From positions 1 through 27,515 of the forward strand of contig JAYMTF010000987.1 of NCBI GenBank assembly GCA_036897485.1: a stretch of DNA of 27,515 nt, in the 5' to 3' direction. Positions 10,501-25,300 of the stretch are shown in pieces. The position numbers and the translations under genes were made by a program. Each line of letters starts with the position of its first letter. Positions within the stretch are counted from its first letter, which is position 1. The DNA is from Pelargonium nanum (taxonomy: Eukaryota > Streptophyta > Magnoliopsida > Geraniales > Geraniaceae). Under the pieces are notes generated by a model. That model made no database searches and had not been told where the DNA came from. It saw only the letters and a program-made list of their open reading frames with translations.

Positions 10501-13500
10501 TGCAAGTTTTAGAGACATATTGAAAGGGGGGCAAGGGAGGCTAAGAGAGAGAGATTAGTATCCTAACCTATTGGATTACTGATCAAAAGACAACCAAAGA
10601 ATTAAATTTTAAAAATATTACTATGTATGATATACCTGATTAAGCATATATGACATCAGCCTTGTAGGATTACTTGGTGAATTCACTACATTATAGATAG
10701 CCAAAAGATTTTGAAAAGGTTCATTTATGGTGTCATCTGTTATACTCATTAAACCCACATACAATTTAAATACATAGTTGTATAACGTTATTGAACTCAA
10801 AGGGATCTGAGTTATCTGAATTTCCCTAACATCAGGTGTTTCAGATTGATTTACATAAAATGATCATATTTCTTATTTTTGGACTATACAGTCTACCGGA
10901 AGCAGCTTAAGTAACAAACTGAGTGCGAGAAGAGTTTATAATGATATTTACTCAGAGCAGCAAGAAATTGTTAATGCAAATGTTTACAGATAACATAATC
11001 CTTGAAATAAGGTAGGTTTGCTCCTAAGTAACAGAGCACATGGCAGGACAAAAATAAGATAGAAATTGTAATAGCAATCCACTACAACTCATCTCTGGCT
11101 TCCACTTGAGTTTTTTATGTTCTTATTCTTGTTTATTTTTGTTTTCATACAGAGAAAAAAATTCTAATGTAAGATACAACAACCAAGCCATTTCTCAAAT
11201 AATGTTCAGGTCGTCTACAGAGCCTTAAGCAAAACTCTTTGGAATCCTTTACTTGTACAGAGCCTCAACGTGTTTTGCTATAGGATTCATGTTCATGAAA
11301 TTTGACAAAGTTTTGCAATAAGGAAATTTTGGAAACCTCAGCATCCACATGGACTATGAGTGCACACCACAAACAAAATGTAGCAAAACAATGAACTTCC
11401 ACACAAGGTCTTATGTAACCTAAGATTAGATTAAAGAGATGCATGGACAGACACATATACAAAGAGAGAAAACCTTTATAACCGGAAGGGAAGCAGTTGT
11501 CCTCTTCGCTTGGGCATTTTTCAGGAAGTGTGACTCATCTGCAATCACAAGCTATATAAAAATATATCATTGCTAGAAGAGTACACATATGAGCCAGAAA
11601 TATCTGGAACAAAAAAATTACAAAAAAGCTTCAAGTACATATTCTCCCCTGGAAGATAATGCACTGTACAATCTTTAACACAGAAATAGAGTATATCGCT
11701 TGTTACATCTTAAATACTTTATATATAAAAATGAACTAGAAAAGAAAAAGAAAAGAGACGGAAAATATGAAGCTATTTCGTTACTAAAGCTTGGATGTCC
11801 AACTAATGGGGCAAGAATAGGTTTCCAGGATCGAAGGAATGGACCTGATTCATTGGGTAATGCTGATTTATGGTGCCTGATGAGGTTCTGGGTCCAAAAT
11901 TTCCACAAAACACCATTTGTTTTGGTTCCACCATAAGGCCTCGAATTTGACAAGCATGCAATATGAACATTCTATGTAACAATACTTCCCACTTTGTCGA
12001 GAGGTGAAATATATGTGAAGTATCCCAAATAGTTTTGCTAAATGATTGCAGGTAGCAGGCCCTTAATAATTATGGAAAAGGCTTTCGTTGCTTTTATTTA
12101 ATATATTTATCAGCAAACGATATATTTATATTAATAAAGATAGAAAGAAAGCAACTACACTTCCAAGGAGGAAATAAAGAAGCTATAGGAACAACAATAA
12201 CAAACCAAAAACAGAGTATGAGAAATCTGGAAGTCCTATGAGAATTGCAAGCAAAGGTGAGCAATTGAAGGAGCTCAATAAGACACCATGAGTGAAGAAT
12301 TGATTCAAGATTGGAGGAGCTCACATAGGCACCACAAGTGAAGACCTTGATCGGAGGATCCTTCAGATCTCCCTGACATGTGAGAACCAAAGAGGGATGA
12401 AGCAAGTGATGTTCGATCCAAGCCTTACAAACGGTGATGTTCGAGAAAGCCATGGTCTTGATGGAAGGGATAAGGTAGGAGAGAAGGTTTAGATGCTGGG
12501 AAGCATAAAAGTGGTCTCCTTATCAGTAATTTGGAGCTTGGAGATTATTTCATCATGAGGAGACTGTTCTCATACCCACAGAAAGACAGACTGTATATTT
12601 ACATTCAAAAGGTAAGTGTCAACTTTATATAGCTAATACATTGTTTTGATTATAGATAATGTTAGTTATATGAAATCATAATAACTTTCATTATTTTGCA
12701 TTGGACCTTAATACAATTCAGAAGATGAGTTTGATTTTCCATTACAAATAATGTTATTGAGATTTTAGAGGATTAGTTTCATCTCGGAAGAACAAAGACC
12801 TAAACACTACTTCCTATGCTCTCGACTAACATTAACATGTCATTCATAGATGTTTAGTTTTTTTTGAAATCATAGATGTTTAGTTCAGTTCAGTTCAGTT
12901 GCTAACCTATCTTGTATTGTTTCTAGGTTAAATTCACAACCAAACAACTTGGTTCAGTTCCTAGGATTCTTGGAACCAACCTAAGCCAAGAAATATTTTT
13001 TTGTTTTGACTGTTATTTTTCTTTGATTCAATCAGTGAATTCAACCACCTCACATCTGTGATACTCAATTTCCCTTGCATGCCTATCAACAGCCTAATAT
13101 TTTGCACTCTAAATCATAACCAAACTTCCAACTACATGGTTAGAAAAATTCTTCAATGGGTAGGAACTAGGAACACTAATAGATCTTTGGAAATCATTTT
13201 CCCTAGTATCATCATCTATCAGTAATCAATCAAAGACAATTATAACATGGAAGAATGTTCTTATGGGAGAAACAATGAGAAAATACACACTAATAGCGGT
13301 TTTTACCTTAAAGTCAGATGCCATTAGTAAATTTTGTAACTTAGCAACTGAATCATAAGAAATGATATTGAAAAGGCCATCGAGGTGAAGAGAACCCTTG
13401 GTGCTTGAGTGCACTATATTGAATCCAGCTCTGTTTGAACCACCAGATTGAGATAAAACAACCTATTGGAAGCCACAGGTTAGAGGGCAAAAGGGTATGA

Positions 13501-14915
13501 AATATAAGTAAAAAAAAAGTCTGAAACCAAGAATGTCAATAGATAGGAGGATGTTCTCTATCCTTTCCAATAAAAGAAAAATGTAAAAAGGTATAGCAGC
13601 AACAACAATACTCAGGACAATGAATAACATACAAGGATATCTGATGGAGGTATATTCAACCATTGTTGAATCATCTGCAAGAAAACAAATAAGTAAATGC
13701 AACCGCAATAGAAGCCTGCTCATCAGAATCAAAGTATGGAAATGATAAGATTTTACAGCAGCCCAATGCAAGCGCAAAGAAGATGGTGCAAGTACAAGAA
13801 CAGGCCATGCATCACGAACACATGCAGCTACAGCAATGGCCTAGAAAACCAGACCAGGATTTAATTTACACAGTGCTCACAAATTAGGTAAAATGATAGT
13901 GCAAATAAAGAATACACTACCTGTAGAGTCTTTCCTAACCCCATTTCATCAGCTAACAATACACGCCCTCCATGTTGCAACACAAACCTGAAAAGAACAG
14001 TAAGGAAGAATTGCTTAATAAAACTGACACCACCATAGCTTCATATCAACTAAGGAATGAAAAAACATTAAGAGGTTAAGTAAACACAAACAATAACTGA
14101 TGCATGTCATAATATTGATCTCACAACGGAAACTTGTAACATATAAACATACCTTATGCCATCCCGCTGAAAAGGTAGAAGCTTTGATTCAATATCACTA
14201 GGTATCCTATCATATCGATCTTGTAAAATGCCCAAAATAAAGATTAAACTTCAGATATCATATGCAACAGTAAAGAAAGATACTTAATTGGAATGAATAC
14301 ATTCTCACTAGAAAAGGCACAAATATACCAAAACCACAGTGAAAAACCCAATGTTCTACCATAATGTCTAGTGTCCGATTTATGGAAGAAAGCTTCAAGT
14401 CTTCAACTAACATTGACCAATAGTATTTTCTTGTTTACCGCTTCAAAGAACAATAGTGTGTCTCACGCACAAATAACTAAAATGTATACTGCAATGGATT
14501 ACTTAAACCAATTTAAAATAGCACCAAAGACAGGCAATTGACCAATAAATTATGGTAGACAAATTACAGATGTCAACTTTATGCAGCATCTTCTGCATTT
14601 ACCTCGAAGATCTGGGACAGAAGAGGCAGCAGCAATAGCACGCTGGACTAGGGAATCCAAATTCTCTACCTGGAAAACATAGTAACAAAAAGAATCACAA
14701 GGGAGGAATTTAAGGCAATACAAAGTAGCAACCTCACAAAGAAATCCATTTCCAAGAGCATGTAAACAACTTCAAAGTTTTACAGAATGCCTGTAATTTA
14801 TTAGAAAGGATAAAACATGAGACAGCCTGAGTGATAAAGGAACCAATATGCATAATTTCAAGATTGACTTTCAGTCCAGCATCCAACTAATTTATAACTG
14901 TACAAGGTTGTATGG

Positions 14916-14946
<31 letters not shown>

Positions 14947-16209
14947 GAAGAAAGGGACATGTTGTTAACCTCAACATTAAGACTATCTATGTCACTGAGA
15001 ACTTTTTGAGCCGATGACAAAGAAGATACTGGGAACATCCATAACCTGCATTCCAGAAATACAGCATCAGGATAGAAGGCTGTATTCTTACAAGTTACAA
15101 CTGCATCAGCATATGTAAAACATGCAACCAGCATAAAAATTCCATACATTACCTTTCTTTGCTATTCCAGGCGGCTTTGGGGATCTTGCGGAAAGCTGCT
15201 ATTACTACCTAGACCAAGATAAAGCATAAAATATAAGCAAAATAAGAGTCATTCAAGCAATGCCAATAAAACTTTTCTCAAAAAGCTAGAAGATTTACTT
15301 GATCATATGAAAATTTAGCGGCAATGTTTCCAGTGGCGTGAAGAAAAAATTTAACGGGGAGCTTCGGTAACTCCTTAGAACTTCCACCTTTCCAGATAAA
15401 GCCGTAGCATATGCAGAGACCAAGATACGGTTAGAGAGAGATGACTTCAGACCGAAATGATAATAAAGTAACACTAACTAATATATAAATACAAGAAGTT
15501 GATCGTGTCATAGATGTGTTGTAGGGTCATTGAAAGACAGAAAAAAGAACTAACCAGTGGAATCTTTTGACGAGGCCCGAGTGGGTAATATTTTGGACCC
15601 AGGCAACAATGGTTCTACCTGAAATCACAATTACGAGTACATTAAGAAATAACCTAGTCGAAAGTCAGAACCACCTATGATAATGCTACTCTCAATGAAA
15701 TGAAATGCTATCAATTTTCAGTAATTTAAGTTGTATCGCTCATTGTTATGCGTCACCGACCCATCCTAAGAAAGACAGACACAAATAGATTAAATGACAA
15801 CAACAAACATAATGTCAAAATCAATTAGAAACATCCAATGTTTGTCCACAAAATCACATTTTGCAGCTTAACAACGCAAGACAAAGAGCAACATAGCCCT
15901 AAAAGAGAAATGAGAAAGAACCCAAAAATTTTCTACCAAGAACGAGAAAAGGGTAGAACTTACCCTATTAGAGCAAGAAGAGTCAGTGGTGGGTTTCGCT
16001 GGAGTCCACTGGAAGTTGCTGGTTGAAGGTGCAGGTTGGTGTCTCTGTTCTTGAGGCTGGTTTTGATCACTAGAAGAGGAAGGACAAGTGGTAGAGACAG
16101 ACGCGGTAGAAGAAGAGGAGAAGGCGCGTTGTTGAGCGATTTGCTTCAGAGCGTCACGTTCGAGGGAATCGAGCTCTTCAGCACTCAATTCCCAGTCGTC
16201 CAAGTCCAT
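6300..16209 (-). CDS. CHR18: SNF2-family annealing helicase, SMARCAL1-like (CHROMATIN REMODELING 18)
   Basis: 24 exons, all GT-AG, give an intact 704-residue frame. Exons in coding order: 15964-16209, 15555-15618, 15299-15387, 15153-15208, 14970-15045, 14603-14669, 14153-14219, 13921-13987, 13757-13840, 13633-13674, 13307-13462, 11474-11551, 10415-10483, 10246-10311, 10014-10142, 9575-9631, 8657-8743, 8416-8481, 8136-8204, 7960-8064, 7697-7822, 6764-6822, 6581-6617, 6300-6452. Residues 1-30 form an acidic amphipathic helix, then a Ser-rich linker. A HARP-like domain spans about 110-185 ([20 protein letters not shown]). The SNF2 ATPase has DEMGLGKT (235-242), DESH (343-346), SGTP (373-376), GGVGLTL and [11 protein letters not shown] (612-622). 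The tail carries QKTLDSFV (677-684). Such enzymes rewind RPA-coated DNA and remodel stalled forks in the nucleus. I chose the ATG at 16209 because family members begin with a short acidic helix; an in-frame ATG at 16287 would add 26 basic residues. Confidence 0.92.
7482..7514. repeat. (AAT)n microsatellite in CHR18 intron 21
   Basis: Eleven uninterrupted ATA-type trinucleotide units within the 874-base intron 6823-7696. No effect on the reading frame; likely length-polymorphic. Confidence 0.9.
11552..13306. other. Enlarged CHR18 intron 11 with probable old insertions
   Basis: At 1755 bases this is by far the longest intron of the gene. It separates the exon ending in LLMASDFK from the exon that carries DESH. 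At about 12268-12359 two imperfect copies of a roughly 46-base unit stand in tandem (AGGAGCTCAATAAGACACCA then AGGAGCTCACATAGGCACCA). A GTTCA pentamer run lies at about 12882-12900. Open frames of 78 to 119 codons on either strand (11675-11953, 12094-12453) are unrecognised and could be chance or relics of an inserted element. No transposase or reverse transcriptase motif is seen. Confidence 0.5.
14926..14953. repeat. (GAA)n microsatellite in CHR18 intron 5
   Basis: About nine GAA units (plus strand) lie just below the donor of the exon ending at 14970. On the transcribed strand this is a TTC tract within the intron, close to the 5' splice site rather than the branch region. Confidence 0.9.
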
Positions 16210-17373
16210 TGAGACCCGCCTGTGCCTGTGCCTGTGCGCGCTCTTTCTGCTATTGTTCTTCTTTGGGTTTTTGCCGAAGGAGTGCAATTTTTGCGGGGTG
16301 ATTTGATTTGATTGTGTTTTGAACTCAAAATATGGAGGAAAAAAGGGTTTCTTGTATTTTTATTGTAACGTCTTCACTATTTTTAATTTTTAAATGTACA
16401 TGATCTAACGGCAAGTATTATAAATTAACTTGCCAATGGTTCAAATGTTCACACCATTATTGCTCATTTTACGTATCAATCTATATAGCCTTGGAAGTTT
16501 TTTTAATTTTACTTATAATGCATGCTAACACTCAAATTTCAATTTCATTCGCAATTCATGAAATACATTAGGGCAAGATGATACAACTTCACAAGATATA
16601 TTAGGGCATGTTGATACAATTTCTAGTGAAATATGTTTGATTTTGGTTTCTAAATCACAATGACACTTTATTACATGTTTGTTCTAATTTAGTCTTTAAA
16701 AATTACTTATGGGCAATCTTCGAACAAATTACAAAAGATGGGTTTTAACAATATCTTTTTCGACATTCTAACTAAGAGCCTATAAAATAACCGTCAACGA
16801 TGGTATTCAAATTACAATATAACTCTTGGTCCTATTGAATTCTCAAAAGTAATTTTATTAACATGTATATAATACTCATTCAAAACTCCAATCTCATCCG
16901 TTACACACATTACTGTCAATTTTATTACACTAATGATGGGCTGGCGCAGGATCAGAAGGCTATAGACATTTAGCAAGCAAAATTTCAATTCAAATTCATT
17001 ATGTCATTGCATATCCTTCCAATATTAGGCGCGCTATGTATATTCATGAAATGGTACAATCATGACAGATTATGACTATGACATTGGAGGAGATATGAGT
17101 AATGAGATATTCATGGAGAAAATAACAATTTCAATGTGTACGTAGGAGGAAGCTTCTTGGGATGTTCCTTGCATTAATTTGTCCTTTGTATATCATTACC
17201 ATACTAGCTATTTCACTTCACTTTATTTTGAAAATGCTCTCAAGTCTACTAGTATAAACTCATCAGCTGCTACAACTTGAGTTCAACTACTCTTGCCATC
17301 CACATTTCAAGAACCCATATTCTTGTTTTCAGGACTTGTGGTCTCTGGCTTTTGCTCAAACTTGAGTACTCAG
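16210..17373. promoter_or_regulatory. Divergent intergenic region between CHR18 and the aspartic proteinase
   Basis: It holds the CHR18 5' leader and promoter (minus) and the proteinase promoter and probable leader exon (plus). No clear TATA box stands out for either gene. An imperfect direct repeat of about 35 bases lies at 16562-16625 (ATTAGGGCAAGATGATACAA and ATTAGGGCATGTTGATACAA). The rest is plain AT-rich DNA. Confidence 0.45.
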
Positions 17374-20874
<3,501 letters not shown>

Positions 20875-21145
20875 CCAGTGGGTACTCATGTTCACATAGC
20901 TATAGCAAGATAAATGCATGTATGGTACTTTGCAAATGGGAAGTGGACATGAATAGTTAATTTGGTGTGTGTTATTATGTTATGTTCATGTATTAATAGT
21001 GGCACTTTAAGGATTAGTTTGTAAAAAAACGCTAAAGTAGTTGTATTAAGATTCAAACCCATGCTTTTTATAATCTTGCAAATGGAAGATGCTGGTTCAT
21101 GTCAAAAAAGGCTAGTCCACCAACAAAAGAAAGATAAAAATGGTA
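20875..21145. other. 3' flank of the aspartic proteinase
   Basis: Probable 3' UTR with T/A-rich signals to about 21040, then a short spacer to the tRNA. No coding feature is seen. Confidence 0.5.
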
Positions 21146-21216
21146 TGCACCAGCCGGGAATCGAACCCGGGTCTGTACCGTGGCAGGGTACTATTCTACC
21201 ACTAGACCACTGGTGC
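21146..21216 (-). tRNA. tRNA-Gly (anticodon GCC)
   Basis: The minus strand folds into a full cloverleaf of 71 bases. The acceptor stem GCACCAG pairs with CTGGTGC and is followed by discriminator A. The D-arm contains TGGTCTAGTGGTAGAATA (box A), the anticodon stem GTACC/GGTAC closes the loop CTGCCAC with anticodon GCC, and the T-arm CCGGGTTCGATTCCCGG contains box B. No intron and no encoded CCA. A run of five T on the transcribed strand (21136-21140 as A) just downstream serves as the RNA polymerase III terminator, and a CAA lies shortly upstream, as is usual in plants. Confidence 0.96.
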
Positions 21217-21633
21217 TTCTTTGCACAGACCATCTCTGAAAACGTAAAAGACCTTTATTATAATCTAAAATAATATTCAAAACACCATTACCTAACTTCG
21301 ATCTTTCACTGTTAATGTTCAGCCAATTGTGTTTGCAAGTTAGGCTGGGAGTTTAATACTATGTAAAATTGATTAGTTAAAATTCAATTTAATTATTAAA
21401 TAAGTTGAATTACACAAACTTGAATTATTTATAAACAAATTGTCACTACATGACTTAACTAACATTTTTACATAATATTATCCAGCCCAATATTGGCTTC
21501 CTTTTGCTTATACACATATTCTGAGTATAAACATGTTCTCGTGGCTTTCCTCATCAACGAATGAAAACTCGATAATGGTGTATTTATAAACCAGCTGCAA
21601 TTTATTTGAAATGTTGGATTTGAACTATATGAA

Positions 21634-21835
21634 GTGTTTGGGAACCTCAAGAATTTGTATTTGAATTTGAGTCAAATCCAACAACATTCAAAACATGCAT
21701 AGAACATAAGATTTCAAATGACAGCTCTTACCCTATCATTTGAAATTTTGTGATTTCTCAAACATGATATTTGTATTTGAAATACAATATTTCAAATCCA
21801 AAATTTCAAATCAAATTCATGTTCTCAAACGCAAC
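21634..21835. mobile_element. Small MITE-like element with imperfect terminal inverted repeats
   Basis: The left end GTGTTTGGGAACCTCAAGAA (from about 21634) is mirrored at the right by the inverse of TTCATGTTCTCAAACGCAAC (ending about 21835). The interior is rich in TTTGAAAT/ATTTCAAA repeats in both orientations. This end structure is common to small non-autonomous plant DNA elements. I could not fix a target duplication, so family and exact borders remain open. Confidence 0.45.
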
Positions 21836-22200
21836 CTAAATTCACTTTTCTTTTTGTTTTGGTATTCCACTCCAAAATTTGATCATTGTAAAAAAAAGTC
21901 GAATACACATAATTTGTGAAGTGTCCACAAAAATATACGAATTGTTATGACACTCTATCTTCTTTTTATTGAGATCGTGATAGATAAGTAATGTTCATTT
22001 AATGTGCATAAACCTATATGCAACAAAACTTTATGGTACAAAATAACAAAATCATATTCTCAACAGCACCAAAAACTATCACCATAATTTCCAACACATA
22101 TATTTCTATGTACCTTTCTCTGTAGCCAAACAATTGTTTTCTTCAATACCAAGCGTATTATACGTGTAATTCTTACAAGCCACAACCTAGGTGCCATGCA
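21836..22200. other. 3' flank of the WRKY gene
   Basis: AT-rich sequence downstream of the WRKY stop codon on the minus strand. It probably holds the 3' UTR. No gene is seen. Confidence 0.5.
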
Positions 22201-24918
22201 CTAGTTTGTGGAGAATGTGGTGCAGGACTGAGGCAGCAGCTGCGGTGACCCAGACAGTCTGGAAGAAGTGTCCCCACCACTGTCACCACCACGACTCGAT
22301 CCCATAAACGTAGCAATGGCCTGTGCTAGCGCCGCCGTGAAGCTAGGATCGGTGGCAATGGCGGCGGTGACCGTGTCCACCAAATTGGAAGGGTTGTTGT
22401 TGTTGTTGGGGACGTGGTGCAATGGTGGCATCATGGGCAGCTTGGAGGACATAAATAAGGGGTGCCCCACGAGATGAGGGCCGCCAAGTAGAGGAAAAGG
22501 GAAGGGCAGGGTGGGTCTTTGAACAAACTGCATGGCACTGTTAGGGTTAGGGTTGTGATTGTGTGTTAGATCTAGGGTTATTGTTGGGTATGGGGCGGAG
22601 GTAGAGAATGTGGCCATGGTTGAGTATGGCATTGATGATGATGGTGGGAAGAAACCGGCCGGCGAGTTGCTGACGGTTGAACCGGAGAGAAGCATGTTTG
22701 CTGCTGCCGAGGTGGTGCTTGCCATGGCGGCGGCTGCTGGAGGAAGAGGGTGACTGTGGTTCCCTTCATAGGTCGTTATTAGAATGGTCTTGTCCTCTGC
22801 ACATCTTTGCACCTGTTTAAAATTAATTACATGATTATAGGACAAAGATGCTACTATTGGCAATCGAATTTCATGTGGACTTGAAATTTGAGAAGTAACA
22901 CATGCACGTTTGTTCAAAGATGCATAAACAAGTGCGCAAATGCCACGGACTTTGTTACAAATTTCTAACTGAAAAGTGATTGTAACGATTAACTATTAAA
23001 TTTTTATTTGTGTACTTATTTGTGCACCTGATTTTTTCCGTTTAGATGACAGTCTAAATTATGTACCTGCTTGCGTACCGGACATCCAACAGCCATACTG
23101 CACCTATAGTAAGCACGAGGACAAGGGTTTCCCTTTGCCATCTTTTGACCATATTTCCTCCATTGGCATCCATCATTTATCTGCTTAACCACCCACAAGC
23201 CTCAATTACTTCCAAATATCAATTAATATAATGGTAGGGACTGTAATAAAAGCTCGCAATTTGTGCACATGTTATAATTGTGTCATGCTAAAGGTTGTTT
23301 GTTTGTTGCATGGTCTACCACAAACACAATAACTAAATGAGTCATATTGACATGACATGACAAGACACACTAATTTTGTGTCGTGTGTCGTTCTATGACA
23401 CGAATTGTTACCTCTAATAATAAGTATATTATAATAGTTAATTAATTAGTTTAGTAATGTTTCAGCTTAATTACCATAGGTGCATCTGATCTTGCTCTGA
23501 TGGAGACTCTAGCCTTCCTACAAGATGCCTCAGAAGCCGTCTGCTCTTCTACATTGTTTAGTCTTGCCATCTTCTGGCTCCTTTGATCAATATCATCATC
23601 ATCATCACGCTCGGGATCAACACATTTCTTCGATAGTACTGTTTCATCGCCATTGTTATTAATTGGAGAAGCCAATAATATTGGTTCTTGCTTGGTACTC
23701 TTGTTGTCTGGATTGCGAGAATGGTCTGATGCAGCTGCACCTGCAGATGAGGGTACTGGCTCTATGAACTGCCTCGTCTTCATGCCATTTTCCACCTCAT
23801 CCTTCTAACATATTCAAACAATATTGACCCAATTCATGATTTGTTGATTATACGGTTCAAATATTAGAATAATTGTATCCCATCTAACATATTTTTCTTC
23901 TATATGGGGACAAAAGTGCAGTCTGTTCTAGCTTTTGACTTACCCAAATCATGACATGTATCAAGAAATAAAATTAGCGGTATTTAAAAATGAAATAAAA
24001 GAAAGCATGAAATACATGGTGACATTTAATTTCTTGTATTTTTTATATAATAATATTTCATTTATATACGTGTATATATATATACATATATTATTTGCAA
24101 CATGCCCTTTCCAGATTGACTAAACGAGCCAATATGTATAAATGCATCCACACTTGCAGACATCCAGATATTAAACGGGGATAGATAGAACAATTAATTT
24201 TCCTTATTTATCTTGTATATAATAAACAAAGATAAAGTTCCAATTGAGATTAACTTAATTAAGCTGATCTATTATGTGGTGTGACAAACACAGATTTACA
24301 CATACATCTTATTCTTAACATAATTGATTAGTATAAATTTGATCAAATTAAGAAAAACTATGATCAAGAAACTATATATATATAATAAGAAGTGAACTTT
24401 AATTAGTTAAATGGTTGGTATGTAGTACCTGATGCTGAATATGAAAATTGGATGGTTGTTTTTGCATGGCAAAAAAGAGTTGACCCTGAAGAGCACTGTA
24501 GTTTCTGGTAATCTGATCCAGCATGCTCCTTAGCTTCTGGTTCTCACCTCTCAGTTGCTCTAGCTTCGCTTTCAACACTCTCACTTGTGTAGTTGCAGAT
24601 GGAGTTTCTTGTATCTTGGAGGGGTTTGTGCTGCTACTTAGGCTGAGAATACTTGGTCTGATACTAGTCTACACAAATAAAATCCAATAAGATATACAGT
24701 ATTTAAAGAAGATGATGATCAACAGTGCGTAGAAATTGATGAGTTACCAAGGTGGATGAAGACGATACGTCCATGGCGTCAAGGCAATTAGCATCATCAC
24801 GATCTGCTCTGGAAAATAAATCTAACTCCTTGATCGCATGTTTCCGATCACGATCGGATACTGAATTATCTTCGTCTATAATTTGATCAGAATTAGGAGA
24901 TGATGGTACCATATCCAT
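22201..24918 (-). CDS. WRKY47: WRKY transcription factor, group IIb, WRKY47-like
   Basis: Five minus-strand exons give 488 residues: 24748-24918, 24429-24668, 23475-23804, 23067-23180, 22201-22812, all in phase 0. The N-terminus carries IKELDLFS, a group II motif, followed by a leucine-zipper coiled coil (about 88-120, [20 protein letters not shown]). Then come the basic [13 protein letters not shown] segment and the WRKY domain: WRKYGQK, zinc ligands C-x5-C-x23-H-x-H (RCSMAVGC to NHSH). The intron after PVRKQ, before VQRC, is diagnostic of groups IIa and IIb. The zipper and length favour IIb. The C-terminal half has [26 protein letters not shown], an Asn run, [16 protein letters not shown] and the terminal [15 protein letters not shown], which I recognise as closest to WRKY47. 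It binds W-boxes (TTGACY) in the nucleus. Some IIb members act in phosphate, boron or stress responses; the role here is inferred only at family level. No breaks. Confidence 0.93.
23275..23420. repeat. Repeat-like segment inside WRKY intron 3
   Basis: Within the intron 23181-23474, the phrase TGACATGACATGACAAGACAC is followed by GTGTCGTGTGTCGTTC and ATGACACGAATTG. Alternating GTGTCGTG/GACAC phrases ending in ACACGAATTG-TACCTCTAAT are typical of a widespread plant dispersed repeat, so this may be a short transposon relic. The exact family is not determined. Confidence 0.35.
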
Positions 24919-25300
24919 TTTCTAGGAGATGTGGTCTCAACTCAAGTGAAGGAGCTAATAGGTAGCTTGGCAGAGAGGAGAGTGGAAGAGAAGGAAACTA
25001 CTACAAGTCGTATATATTAATATTTGGAAGTACAAGTTTTGGAAGAGTTCAATTATTTTTGAATTTAATAATAAATATATTGGGGGACGGGTGTGACCGA
25101 ACACTGGTACTGCTACGCATTATATTTGTGTTGCGCAAGGATAGATTACAGCTGGCTTCTTGAAACGCCGTCCACTCAAGTCAACGATCCTCTCCAACGG
25201 TTGTTACAAGTAAGAAAATATGGACACTCTGGGACCCGCCTATCTTCTAATTCCATGACAACCTGGCCACGTCACTCCTCACTCTTTCCAAAACCCTATG
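24919..25300 (-). promoter_or_regulatory. WRKY47-like promoter
   Basis: On the minus strand TTAATATATA (25011-25020 on the plus strand) lies about 95 bases before the ATG and is a plausible TATA box. Upstream of it are a W-box (AGTCAA at 25179-25184, i.e. TTGACT) and an ACGT element CACGTCA (25268-25274). The spacing implies a 5' UTR of roughly 60 to 70 bases. Confidence 0.55.

Noticed and set aside
11675..11953. Possible transposon protein in CHR18 intron 11
   Set aside because: No catalytic or structural motif of a transposase, integrase or reverse transcriptase is visible in either strand.
16210..16287. Upstream in-frame ATG adding 26 basic, His-rich residues to CHR18
   Set aside because: The added segment is low-complexity and lies where a 5' UTR is expected; the ATG at 16209 gives the short acidic start seen in the family. 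It cannot be excluded as an alternative start.
16270..16320. E2F-like site in the CHR18 leader (TTTTTGCGGGG)
   Set aside because: It differs from the TTTSSCGS consensus at a core position, so I do not call it.
22578..22769. 63-codon alternative frame within the last WRKY exon
   Set aside because: It is out of frame with the family C-terminus, which is intact in the other frame.
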